A stretch of DNA of 64,000 bases from Achromobacter pestifer (lineage in GTDB: Bacteria > Pseudomonadota > Gammaproteobacteria > Burkholderiales > Burkholderiaceae_B). Position 1 is the stretch's first letter; every line of letters begins with the position of its first letter. Below, in pieces: positions 25,450 to 33,887 of this stretch. A program made the translations under genes and the position numbers. The stretch spans positions 992,001 to 1,056,000 of the forward strand of contig NZ_CADIJX010000001.1 of assembly GCF_902859625.1 (NCBI RefSeq), read 5' to 3'. Under the pieces are notes generated by a model. The model did no database searches and had not been told where the DNA came from. It was given only the letters and a program-made list of their open reading frames with translations.

Positions 25450-27153
25450 ATGAATGAACTTCCCATCTACCCATACGTCAGGCCCAAGGAGATGGATGGC
25501 GTGCGCCGCAACCCGTATCCCGTCGCCATCGTGGGGGCCGGACTGACCGGCCTGACGCTGGCCCTGGATTTGGTGCGCCGCGGCATTCCGGTCGTCGTGC
25601 TGGACGACGACAACACCGTCGGTGTGCGTGGCCTGGCCTCGCGCGGGATGGTCTGGGCCCAGCGCACGCTGGACATCTTCGAGCGGCTCGGCGTGGCAAG
25701 CAAGGTCGTGGAGAAAGGCGTGCGCTGGAACGTGGGCCGGGTGCTGTGCCGCGACTTGGCGGTGGCCTCTTTCACGCTGCAAGACCAGCCTGACATGCGC
25801 CACAACGGCTTCGTGAACTTGCAGCAATACTATCTGGAGGCCTTCCTGGTCGACGCGCTGATGCGCGAACCGCTGGCCGACCTGCGCTGGTTGAACCGCG
25901 TGGCCGGCATCGAATCGCATGCCAACGGCCCCGCCACGCTGCACGTGGAGACGCCAGACGGCGCCTACCATTGCCGCGCGCAGTGGGTCGCGGCGTGCGA
26001 CGGCGCCAACAGCGCCGTGCGCAACTTGCTGGATCTCAGCCCGCGGGTGTACGACCGCACCGAGGACCGCTGGATCATCATCGACGTCGTTCTGCGCCAC
26101 GCCACATGGCCGGAAGAGCGCTGGACGTGGCTGGACGCCCGCAGCAACCACGGCCGCGCCGTCTGGCGCCACAAGATGGCCGACGACACCTGGCGACTGG
26201 ACTTCCAGCTGCGCCCGGACGAAGACCCCATAGAGGCGGCCACCGAAACCGCCATGCGTCAGCGCGTCTGGGATTTGCTGGGTGAACCGGTGGAATTCGA
26301 CATCGCGTGGCACGGCGTCTGGGGCTACCGCCATGAATGCCTGGACAGTCTGCGTCACGGACGTGTGCTGTTCGCCGGCGACTCGGCGCACCTGGTCGCG
26401 CCTTTCGGCGCGCGCGGTGGCAACGGCGGCATCCAGGATGCCGACAACCTGGGTTGGAAGCTGGCTCTGCTGTTGCAGGGCCGCGCCGGCGAGTCGCTGC
26501 TGGATACCTATAGCGTGGAGCGCAAGCAGGCAGCGATGGAAAACATCCGCCAGGCGCGGCGATCCTCACGGTTTGTCTATCCGGGCGCGGCGCAGTCCGC
26601 CGCGTTGTGGCGTGAGGCCATCATTGCACTGGCGCCGCATCACGACCTCGCGGCCCGCATGATCAACACGGGCCGTCTTTGCATGGCCGCCATTTACCCC
26701 GAGTCCTTGCTGGCGCGCGGCGCTCATGCGCACGTCGGACGCGCGCTCCCCAACCTGGTGCTACGTCAGACCGACGGGCTGACCTTGCACGAACTGCTCG
26801 GGCCATGGTTCACCGTCTTGGTCTTTGGGGACACGCTGCCGTCTGACGTCCAGGCCCAGGAACGCAGCGGCGCGCTCGTGAACTGGGTCGCTGTCGGCCC
26901 GCTATGCGACGAGCGCGGACGGGCTGCCCTGGCGCACCGGCTGGGGCTGACGATGAACGGCGAGGCCTGGCTGCTGCGCCCCGACCAGCACCTCATGGCC
27001 GCCGGCACGCCCGGACCCAGCGCAGCACAAGCTTGGATTGCCGCCGCGCTGGGCGAATCGGGCGGCGCCTGTCCTGAATCCTTCCCAGAGGCCGATGGCC
27101 TCCTCCCTGCCATCGGAGGCGCTGCTCATGCCGCTATCCCAGCAACAACTTGA
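25450..27153 (+). CDS. FAD-dependent hydroxylase (MhpA-like)
   Basis: A 567-residue class A flavin monooxygenase, first gene of the aromatic operon. It has GAGLTGLTLA near residue 29, CDGANSAVRNLL for the DG motif and GDSAHLVAPFGARGGNGG for FAD ribose binding; the C-terminal ~150 residues have the thioredoxin-like fold of MhpA/phenol hydroxylases. AGGG before the ATG fits a ribosome site. In operon context it would hydroxylate an aromatic acid to a dihydroxy ring ready for cleavage. The 3' end overlaps the next small gene by 26 bases. Confidence 0.9.
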   Translation: MNELPIYPYVRPKEMDGVRRNPYPVAIVGAGLTGLTLALDLVRRGIPVVVLDDDNTVGVRGLASRGMVWAQRTLDIFERLGVASKVVEKGVRWNVGRVLCRDLAVASFTLQDQPDMRHNGFVNLQQYYLEAFLVDALMREPLADLRWLNRVAGIESHANGPATLHVETPDGAYHCRAQWVAACDGANSAVRNLLDLSPRVYDRTEDRWIIIDVVLRHATWPEERWTWLDARSNHGRAVWRHKMADDTWRLDFQLRPDEDPIEAATETAMRQRVWDLLGEPVEFDIAWHGVWGYRHECLDSLRHGRVLFAGDSAHLVAPFGARGGNGGIQDADNLGWKLALLLQGRAGESLLDTYSVERKQAAMENIRQARRSSRFVYPGAAQSAALWREAIIALAPHHDLAARMINTGRLCMAAIYPESLLARGAHAHVGRALPNLVLRQTDGLTLHELLGPWFTVLVFGDTLPSDVQAQERSGALVNWVAVGPLCDERGRAALAHRLGLTMNGEAWLLRPDQHLMAAGTPGPSAAQAWIAAALGESGGACPESFPEADGLLPAIGGAAHAAIPATT

Positions 27154-27334
27154 CGATCTGCTCGAACGCCTCATCACGCTGACGAATATGCCCGACCCGG
27201 GCGCCCAGCGCGACAACCTGGCCCGGCTGTCGCTGCTTCTCATCGAAGCCGTGGACGACTCAGCCCGGGTGCTGGCGGCCGTGGACGAAGTACTGGCGGT
27301 CCCTTCGGACGGCCCCACCCTGAACATTCCTTGA
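27128..27334 (+). CDS. Small 68-residue protein (DUF2783-like)
   Basis: The small protein MPLSQQQLDDLLERLITLTN... overlaps the hydroxylase gene by 26 bases and has GGAGG nine bases before its ATG. It is predicted all-helical: one amphipathic helix (residues 4-20) and a longer one (28-57, NLARLSLLLIEAVDDSARVLAAVDEVL). Its size and its position directly after a flavin hydroxylase gene match the DUF2783 proteins that accompany such enzymes. It may stabilise or modulate the hydroxylase. Family assignment is from memory and only moderately sure; that it is a real gene is well supported by coupling and codon use. Confidence 0.65.
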   Translation: MPLSQQQLDDLLERLITLTNMPDPGAQRDNLARLSLLLIEAVDDSARVLAAVDEVLAVPSDGPTLNIP

Positions 27335-27351
27335 ACTCCGGAGAAGGCGCC

Positions 27352-27957
27352 ATGACGCTGAACCAACCCCACGCTTCCTTGGCAAGCCCCGCCTCGTCTC
27401 CCCCGGCGATCCGGGGCCTGCACCACTTCGCCTGGCGTTGTCGCGATGCCGAAGAAACGCGGCATTTCTATGAAGACATCCTGGGCCTGCCGCTAGTCCA
27501 CGTGGTCAAGGAAGAACGGGTGCCTTCCACCGGCGAACACTGCCCCTTCGTGCACCTGTTCTTTGAATTCGCCGATCACTCGCACATCGCGTTCTTCGAT
27601 CTGGGCGACAACGGCCAGAGCGTGCCCGACCCCTCCACGCCGCGCTGGGTCAACCACTTCGCCATGGAAATCGGCGGCGAGGCCGAGTTGGATTCGATGC
27701 GCCAGCGGCTGCTGGCCCACGGCGTCGAGGTCGTAGGGCCGACCGATCACCACTTCATCCGTTCCATCTATTTCTTTGACCCAAACGGCATCCGCCTGGA
27801 ACTGACCGTACGCCTGCCCATGAATGACTACGTGGCCCGCAAGCGGCATAGCGCCCACGACGAACTGGCCGCCTGGACTCGCGACAAAGCCGCGGGCCTG
27901 ACGCCCGGCGCCACCGGAACCACCAGCCAGGCACGCCACCAGGAACACGCGGGCTAA
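27352..27957 (+). CDS. VOC-superfamily metalloenzyme, candidate ring-cleavage dioxygenase
   Basis: A 201-residue vicinal-oxygen-chelate protein with two beta-alpha-beta-beta-beta modules. Module 1 starts GLHHFAWRCRDAEETRHFYE and module 2 RWVNHFAMEIGG. A 2-His-1-carboxylate set can be placed as H25, H102 and E150 (IRLELTV), as in extradiol and hydroquinone dioxygenases of this fold; DPNG before the last strand is the usual VOC turn. The C-terminus is an extra charged helix. GGAG lies nine bases upstream of the ATG. In an operon with hydroxylase, isomerase, fumarylacetoacetase-like and fumarase genes, but no cupin dioxygenase, it is the only visible candidate for opening the ring (inference). 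Isomerase or epimerase roles are not excluded. Confidence 0.8.
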   Translation: MTLNQPHASLASPASSPPAIRGLHHFAWRCRDAEETRHFYEDILGLPLVHVVKEERVPSTGEHCPFVHLFFEFADHSHIAFFDLGDNGQSVPDPSTPRWVNHFAMEIGGEAELDSMRQRLLAHGVEVVGPTDHHFIRSIYFFDPNGIRLELTVRLPMNDYVARKRHSAHDELAAWTRDKAAGLTPGATGTTSQARHQEHAG

Positions 27958-27994
27958 GCCCACCTCCCCCTTTCCCTTCCCGACTAGGAACACC

Positions 27995-28954
27995 ATGAGC
28001 AAACCCTTCGCCTCCCAGGCCGACCTGGCAGAAAAGAAAACGTCCTTCGAGCGCCTGTCCGAGAACGCCTACGCCTATGTCGCCGACGGCGACCCCAACT
28101 CGGGCGTGATCATCGGCAGCGACAGCGTGATGGTCATTGATGCGACCGCCACGCCGGCCATGGCCCAGGGGTTGATCCGTGCCATTCGCGGCGTCACAGA
28201 CAAGCCCATCCGCCACGTGGCCCTGACCCACTATCACGCGGTGCGAGTGCTGGGCGCATCCGCCTTCGCCGCCGAAGGCGCGGTGAACATTTTCGCCAGC
28301 CGGGGCACGCATGAACTCATCGTGGAGCGCGGCCAGGCTGACATGGACTCAGAGATCGGCCGCTTCCCACGCCTGTTCCAGTCCGTCGAGAGCATCCCTG
28401 GCCTGACCTGGCCCACCGTGGTGTTCGACCGCGAACTGACCGTATTCATGGGCGACCTGGAAGTTCGCATGCTGCACTTGGGCGCCGGCCACACCCGGGG
28501 CGACTCCATCGTCTGGATCCCATCGCAGGGCGTCTGTTTTTCGGGCGATCTGGTGGAGTTCAACGCAGGCGTCTACACGGGCGACGCCTATCTGGCCGAT
28601 TGGCCCACCACGCTCGACACGCTGCAAGCGCTACAGCCCCGCCAGATGGTGCCCGGCCGTGGGCCGGCGCTGACCACGCCGGAGGCCTGCCGCGAAGCCA
28701 TCGACTACACCCGGCGCTGGGTGCAGACGCTGTACCGCTGCGCGCAACGGGGCGTGGAGGAAGGCAAGGGTCTGAAGCAGGTCTACGAAGACACGCGCCG
28801 GCTGATGGATCCTGAATTCGGGCACGTCGTCATCTACGAACATGCCATTCCGTTCGATATCTCGCGAGCATTCGACGAAGCCCGTGGCATCGCCGACCCG
28901 CGCATCTGGACCGCCCAGCGTGACCGCGAGATGTGGGCCGAGCTCACTGCCTGA
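27995..28954 (+). CDS. Metallo-beta-lactamase-fold hydrolase with altered HxHxDH motif
   Basis: A 319-residue MBL-fold protein: VIIGSDSVMVIDATATP, THYHAVRVLGAS, GAGHTRGDSIVW, VCFSGDLVEFN. The standard HxHxDH is reduced to HYHAVR (residues 79-84), losing the Asp and third His of the second zinc site, while the later His (GAGHTRGD) and Asp (SGDLV) are kept, so at most one metal site looks complete. The gene is 37 bases after the VOC gene in the same operon. Its role could be hydrolysis of a lactone or thioester intermediate or a detoxification step; nothing in the sequence decides. Confidence 0.82.
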   Translation: MSKPFASQADLAEKKTSFERLSENAYAYVADGDPNSGVIIGSDSVMVIDATATPAMAQGLIRAIRGVTDKPIRHVALTHYHAVRVLGASAFAAEGAVNIFASRGTHELIVERGQADMDSEIGRFPRLFQSVESIPGLTWPTVVFDRELTVFMGDLEVRMLHLGAGHTRGDSIVWIPSQGVCFSGDLVEFNAGVYTGDAYLADWPTTLDTLQALQPRQMVPGRGPALTTPEACREAIDYTRRWVQTLYRCAQRGVEEGKGLKQVYEDTRRLMDPEFGHVVIYEHAIPFDISRAFDEARGIADPRIWTAQRDREMWAELTA

Positions 28955-29015
28955 TCCTGACTCCCCGGGGCGATCCTCGCCGCCGGGCGCCCTTCCCTGC
29001 ACGGAACCCCTGAAC

Positions 29016-30050
29016 ATGAAACTTGCCACCCTGACCAACGGCACCCGCGACGGCCAACTGGTCGTCGTCAACCGCGCCCTGACACTCATGCGCGCCGTGC
29101 CACACATTGCCGCCACCCTGCAACAAGCCCTGGACGACTGGGCTCGCACCGCACCGCTGCTACAGGCCGAATACCAGACGTTGAACGCGGGTGCTGCCTC
29201 CAGCCGGCCTTTCGACCCCCGCCACTGCGCCGCCCCATTGCCGCGTGCCTATCAATGGCTGGACGCCTCGGCCTACTTGAACCACGTGGACCTGACACGA
29301 CGCGCCCGTGGCGGAGAAATGCCCCCGTCGTTCCTGACGGATCCGCTGATGTATCAAGGCGGGTCGGACGATTTCATGGGGCCCTGCGACCCCATCACGG
29401 CCGCCAGCGAAGCGCTGGGCGTGGACCTGGAAGCCGAAATCGTGGTGGTCACCGACGATGTGCCCCTGGGTATCGACGCGGACGCCGCACTGGGCCACGT
29501 GGCGCTGCTGGGCCTGGTCAATGACGTGACGCTGCGCAATGTCGTCCTGCCGGAACTGACCAAGGGCTTTGGCTTCCTGCAAGGCAAGCCCGCGTCGGCG
29601 CTATCGCCCGTGCTGGTCACGCCCGACGAGCTTGCGCCCCATTGGCGCGGAGGCAAGCTGCACCGGACGATGCAGGTGTGGCTCAACGGCCAGCTGATCG
29701 GCCAGCCCCAAGCCGGTGAGGAAATGCAGTTCCACTTTGGCGAACTGATCGCGCACGCCGCCCGAACGCGCCGCCTGGGCGCGGGCACGTTGGTGGGCAG
29801 CGGCACGATCTCCAACGCCAGCGACGCGGCCGGCGTCTGCTGCCTGGTCGAAGCGCGAGTACGAGAGCAACTGCGCGACGGCGAAATGCGCACCCCCTTC
29901 CTCAAGCACGGCGACCGCGTGCGTATCGGCATGCGCGACGACTCGGGCCAGAGCCTGTTTGGCGACATCGACCAGCAGGTAAGCATCCCGGGTACCCGGC
30001 CCATGCCGTCCACCGCGCCCGAGTCCACGCCAGAAACCGCCACCGCCTGA
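29016..30050 (+). CDS. Fumarylacetoacetate hydrolase-family protein
   Basis: A 344-residue C-C hydrolase of the FAH superfamily, expected to split fumarylacetoacetate or fumarylpyruvate to fumarate plus acetoacetate or pyruvate. It starts MKLATLTNGTRDGQLVVV, has LMYQGGSDDFMGP, and the metal-binding DLEAEIVVV (DxExE pattern); later GFGFLQGKPASA and GSGTISNAS line the active site. The ATG at 29016 is the conserved family start. It is followed by the zeta-class isomerase gene after 14 bases, the standard pair of the homogentisate and gentisate lower pathways. Confidence 0.9.
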   Translation: MKLATLTNGTRDGQLVVVNRALTLMRAVPHIAATLQQALDDWARTAPLLQAEYQTLNAGAASSRPFDPRHCAAPLPRAYQWLDASAYLNHVDLTRRARGGEMPPSFLTDPLMYQGGSDDFMGPCDPITAASEALGVDLEAEIVVVTDDVPLGIDADAALGHVALLGLVNDVTLRNVVLPELTKGFGFLQGKPASALSPVLVTPDELAPHWRGGKLHRTMQVWLNGQLIGQPQAGEEMQFHFGELIAHAARTRRLGAGTLVGSGTISNASDAAGVCCLVEARVREQLRDGEMRTPFLKHGDRVRIGMRDDSGQSLFGDIDQQVSIPGTRPMPSTAPESTPETATA

Positions 30051-30064
30051 TCGGGAGAAGCCCC

Positions 30065-30733
30065 ATGGCCGACACCTCTGACCACACCCTGCACAGCTAT
30101 TGGCGCAGTTCGGCAGCCTACCGGGTGCGCATCGCCTTGGCCTTGAAAGGCCTGCCGTATCAACAAATAGCCTGGCACATGGTCAAGGGCGAGCATCAGC
30201 AACCGGCCTACCGGTCGATCGCGCCCTTCGGCCTGGTACCCATGCTGGAGATCGACGGCCAACGCCTACAGCAATCGCTGGCCATCATCGAATATCTGGA
30301 CGAGCGTTTTCCCGGAACAGCCCTGCTACCCGTTGATCCGGCGGGCCGCGCGCAGGCTCGAGCGCTGGCGCAGTTGATTGCCTGCGAAATGCATCCGCTC
30401 AACAACCTGCGCACGCTCAAGCGCCTGCGTGCGCAGTTCGACGCGGACGATGGGCAGGTGCAGGACTGGTATCGCCACTGGTGCGAGGAAGGCTTCCGCG
30501 CCTTCGAGGCAGCACTTCCCGCCGCGCAGTCCGGCGGATACGCGCTGGGGAACAAACCTTCGCTGGTGGAGTGCTGCCTGGTGCCCCAGGTTTACAACGC
30601 CTTGCGCTACGGCGTGGACCTGGCGCCGTTCCACCGCGTCCGCGCCATTGTCGATGCCTGCGCCACGCTACCCGCCTTCGAGGCGGCCCGTCCCGAAAAC
30701 CAACCTGATGCCCCCTTGGCCACCGCGGCCTAG
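30065..30733 (+). CDS. maiA: Maleylacetoacetate/maleylpyruvate isomerase (zeta-class GST)
   Basis: A 222-residue glutathione-dependent cis-trans isomerase. LHSYWRSSAAYRVRIALALKG gives the SSxxxRVR active-site signature, QQSLAIIEYLDERFP the glutathione gamma-glutamyl site, and IACEMHPLNNLR the zeta-class C-domain. GGAG lies upstream of the ATG. It makes the trans (fumaryl) isomer for the hydrolase encoded just upstream. Whether the substrate is maleylacetoacetate or maleylpyruvate depends on the ring-cleavage step and cannot be told from this gene. Confidence 0.9.
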   Translation: MADTSDHTLHSYWRSSAAYRVRIALALKGLPYQQIAWHMVKGEHQQPAYRSIAPFGLVPMLEIDGQRLQQSLAIIEYLDERFPGTALLPVDPAGRAQARALAQLIACEMHPLNNLRTLKRLRAQFDADDGQVQDWYRHWCEEGFRAFEAALPAAQSGGYALGNKPSLVECCLVPQVYNALRYGVDLAPFHRVRAIVDACATLPAFEAARPENQPDAPLATAA

Positions 30734-30791
30734 GCGGGCTCTTACCCCACAACACAAGAAGCCAAACCCGCCGCCCCCCACGGAGACAGAC

Positions 30792-32147
30792 ATGCAGACA
30801 GACATCCCCGCCGACGGCGCTGCCGTCGCGCCCGCCAGTGCATCCCGCTCATCCCTACCCCTGGTCAGCGCCGAGGACCGCAAGGTATTGGCGGCCACGC
30901 TGGTCGGGTCGGCGATCGAATGGTACGACTACTTCATTTATGTCCAGGCCGCCGGCCTGGTGCTGGGCTCCCTATTCTTCGCGCCTTTCGCCAAAGAGAA
31001 TCCCGAACTGTCGTTGATCCTGTCCTTCGCAACCGTCGGCGTCGCCTTCCTGTTCCGGCCCTTGGGGGCCATCGTCTGCGGCCACTTGGGCGACCGCTAC
31101 GGACGCAAACGGGTACTTGCCGCCACCTTGATCCTGATGGGGGTGTCCACCGCCCTGATCGGCGTGTTGCCCACTTACGCGCAGATCGGAATCTGGGCTC
31201 CCGTCATGCTGGTGATGCTGCGCGTGCTACAGGGCTTCTCCGCAGGCGGCGAATGGGGCGGCGCAGCCCTGATGGCCGTCGAACACGCGCCCGCCAACCG
31301 CCGCTCACTGTTCGGCGCCTTTCCGCAAATCGGGGTGCCGCTGGGCATGATCGTCGCGACCGGTGCCTTGTGGTGCATCACCACGCTGGTTGGCATGGAG
31401 CAATTCCTGGCCTGGGGCTGGCGCATTTCCTTCCTGCTGTCCATCGCGCTCATCATCGTGGGCGTATTCATCCGCCGCGCGGTGGAGGAATCCCCGGTCT
31501 TCCTGCAAATGCAGTCGCGGCGCAGCCGTTCGTCGGCGCCCTTGGGCATCTTGTTGCGCAAGTACCGCCGTCAGGTCGTGCTGACGACGCTGATCTTCGT
31601 GGGCAACAGCACCGCGGGCTATCTGCTGGTCGGCTTTTTCATTAGCTACGGCAGCCGGACGCTGCACATGCCCGCCCAGCAGGTGTTGATGATCTGTACG
31701 CTGGCAGCGGCTTGCTGGCTGGCCACCACGCTGCTTGGCGGTTGGCTGGGAGACCGCATCGGCCGCGTTCGCACCTTCCAGGCCGGCTACATCCTGCTGG
31801 CGCTCTGGGCCATTCCGATGTGGCGCTTCATCGAGTCCGGCGACGTCGCCCAGTTCACGTTCGCCCTGATCGTGCTGTCCGTGCCTCTGGGCCTGACCTA
31901 CGGCCCGCAGGCCGCGTTGTACGCCGAGATGTTCCCTGCCGACGTGCGGTACTCAGGCGTGTCCGCGGGTTACGCCCTGGGTTCCATCCTGGGCGGCGCC
32001 TTCGCCGCCATGATCGCGCAATCCATCATCTCGGCCACCGGCCAATCCTGGCTGGTGGGCGTCTACGTCATTGTCATGGCGACGGTGTCCTTCGTGGCCG
32101 TGACGCTGGTCAAGGACCGGCCCGGCACGACGTTGCATGCCGAATGA
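30792..32147 (+). CDS. MHS-type MFS transporter for the aromatic substrate
   Basis: A 451-residue inner-membrane symporter with twelve predicted helices. It begins its first helix with LVGSAIEWYDYFIYVQ, the signature of the metabolite:H+ symporter family (ShiA/KgtP/ProP), and has GHLGDRYGRKRVL in the first cytosolic loop and GGWLGDRIGRVR in the second half. The start at MQTDIPAD follows GGAGACAGAC. It is in line with the catabolic genes and probably imports the aromatic acid. The related FAD hydroxylase/isomerase clusters in other species often carry such a gene. Confidence 0.88.
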   Translation: MQTDIPADGAAVAPASASRSSLPLVSAEDRKVLAATLVGSAIEWYDYFIYVQAAGLVLGSLFFAPFAKENPELSLILSFATVGVAFLFRPLGAIVCGHLGDRYGRKRVLAATLILMGVSTALIGVLPTYAQIGIWAPVMLVMLRVLQGFSAGGEWGGAALMAVEHAPANRRSLFGAFPQIGVPLGMIVATGALWCITTLVGMEQFLAWGWRISFLLSIALIIVGVFIRRAVEESPVFLQMQSRRSRSSAPLGILLRKYRRQVVLTTLIFVGNSTAGYLLVGFFISYGSRTLHMPAQQVLMICTLAAACWLATTLLGGWLGDRIGRVRTFQAGYILLALWAIPMWRFIESGDVAQFTFALIVLSVPLGLTYGPQAALYAEMFPADVRYSGVSAGYALGSILGGAFAAMIAQSIISATGQSWLVGVYVIVMATVSFVAVTLVKDRPGTTLHAE

Positions 32148-32183
32148 AGCGGCCCCTCCCTTCCCAACCCACCCTTGCCCGCC

Positions 32184-33725
32184 ATGCGCTCCGACATCCG
32201 CCAAGACGATCTCATCGAATCCATCGCCAGCGCGCTCCAGTACATCAGCTGCTATCACCCCGCTGACTACATTGCGCACCTGGCCCGTGCCTACGAGCTC
32301 GAAGCCAGCGCGCCTGCCCGTGACGCGATGGCACAGATTCTGATCAGCTCGCGCATGGCCGCCATCGGTCGCCGGCCCGTCTGCCAGGACACAGGCATCG
32401 TGAACGTGTTCCTCAGAGTCGGCATGGACATACGCTGGGCCGGCTTCACCGGCAGCCTCGAGGACGCCGTCAACGCGGGCGTCCGGCGGGCATACCTGGA
32501 CCCGGACAACCCGCTGCGGGCATCGATCGTGGCGGATCCGCTCTTCGGCCGAAGCAATACCCGCGACAACACGCCCGCCGTCATCAGCGTGCAGATCGTG
32601 CCGGGCGCCAACGTGGAAGTCACCGTGGCGGCCAAGGGAGGCGGCTCGGAAAACAAGGCGCGGCTGGCCATGCTGAATCCCGCCGACAATGTGATGGATT
32701 GGGTGCTGGAACAGATCCCCGCGATGGGCGCAGGCTGGTGCCCGCCAGGCATCCTGGGCATCGGCGTGGGCGGCACGGCCGAGAAAGCCGTGCTACTGGC
32801 CAAGGAGAGCCTGATGCAGCCCCTGAACATGCACGAACTACAGGCCCGGGCGCAAAGCGGAGACACCTTGACGCCCGAGGACGCATTGCGGCTGGAGCTC
32901 CATGACCGAGTCAACGCGCTGGGCGTCGGCGCACAAGGGCTGGGCGGCCTGACGACCGTGCTGGACGTGAAGATCAAGACCTACCCCACGCACGCGGCAG
33001 CCAAGCCCATCGCGTTGATTCCCAATTGCGCGGCGACACGCCATGCGCGCTTTGTGCTGGACGGCTCCGGCCCCGTGCACCTGGCCCCACCGCCGCTGGA
33101 TCTTTGGCCGGACATTGCATTGACGCGCGGACAGGACGCAGGGCGGCGCGTGAATCTGGACACACTGACCCAGGAGGAAGTCGCCTCCTGGCGGGCGGGC
33201 GACACCTTGCTGCTGAATGGCCGCATGTTGACCGGGCGCGACGCCGCGCACCAGCGCATCCGGGAAATGCTGGCTCGGGGCGAGCCCTTGCCTGTCGACT
33301 TCCGCGGCCGCGTCATTTATTACGTGGGCCCCGTCGATGCGGTAAGAGACGAGGCAGTCGGCCCCGCAGGCCCCACGACGGCGACGCGCATGGACAGCTA
33401 CACGGACATGATGCTGGACCGCACGGGCCTGTTCGCCATGATCGGCAAGGCCGAACGCGGGCCAGCAGCTGCCGCGACGATTCAACGTCACAAGACCGCC
33501 TATCTGATCGCGGTGGGTGGTGCGGCTTATCTCGTGTCCCGTGCCATCCGCCACGCCCGCGTCATCGCCTTCGAGGACCTGGGCATGGAAGCGATCCACG
33601 AGTTCCAGGTGGAGGACATGCCCGTGACGGTCGCCGTGGATGCCGCGGGCGGCAACTTGCACGTTTCCGGCCCCGAAAGATGGCGACGGCAGGCTTCCCA
33701 CGTGGCGCGCATACTCAGAGCATGA
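32184..33725 (+). CDS. Class I (Fe-S) fumarate hydratase
   Basis: Iron-sulfur fumarase of 513 residues, converting fumarate to malate. The cluster cysteines are in VCQDTGIVN, GAGWCPPG and IPNCAATRH; the beta-domain ends with GPTTATRMD and AYLIAVGGAAYL. Length matches single-chain FumA-type enzymes. The ATG at 32184 (MRSDIRQ) is chosen over a TTG three codons earlier. As last gene of the operon it would funnel the fumarate released by the FAH-type hydrolase into the citrate cycle, which supports a fumarate-yielding pathway. Confidence 0.92.
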   Translation: MRSDIRQDDLIESIASALQYISCYHPADYIAHLARAYELEASAPARDAMAQILISSRMAAIGRRPVCQDTGIVNVFLRVGMDIRWAGFTGSLEDAVNAGVRRAYLDPDNPLRASIVADPLFGRSNTRDNTPAVISVQIVPGANVEVTVAAKGGGSENKARLAMLNPADNVMDWVLEQIPAMGAGWCPPGILGIGVGGTAEKAVLLAKESLMQPLNMHELQARAQSGDTLTPEDALRLELHDRVNALGVGAQGLGGLTTVLDVKIKTYPTHAAAKPIALIPNCAATRHARFVLDGSGPVHLAPPPLDLWPDIALTRGQDAGRRVNLDTLTQEEVASWRAGDTLLLNGRMLTGRDAAHQRIREMLARGEPLPVDFRGRVIYYVGPVDAVRDEAVGPAGPTTATRMDSYTDMMLDRTGLFAMIGKAERGPAAAATIQRHKTAYLIAVGGAAYLVSRAIRHARVIAFEDLGMEAIHEFQVEDMPVTVAVDAAGGNLHVSGPERWRRQASHVARILRA

Positions 33726-33887
33726 CTCCCGCCTCCCTGCCGCAATTGGGATCGCCGTACTGTCCCATTCTGGTTTCGCTTTAGCGGCGAGCATCCATAG
33801 ACTCCAGTTCGATGTGGTCCGTTGCCTCGGCATAAATCATGCACCGCACGCCGTACACTATGACGTCAGATTCAGACCTGGACGATC

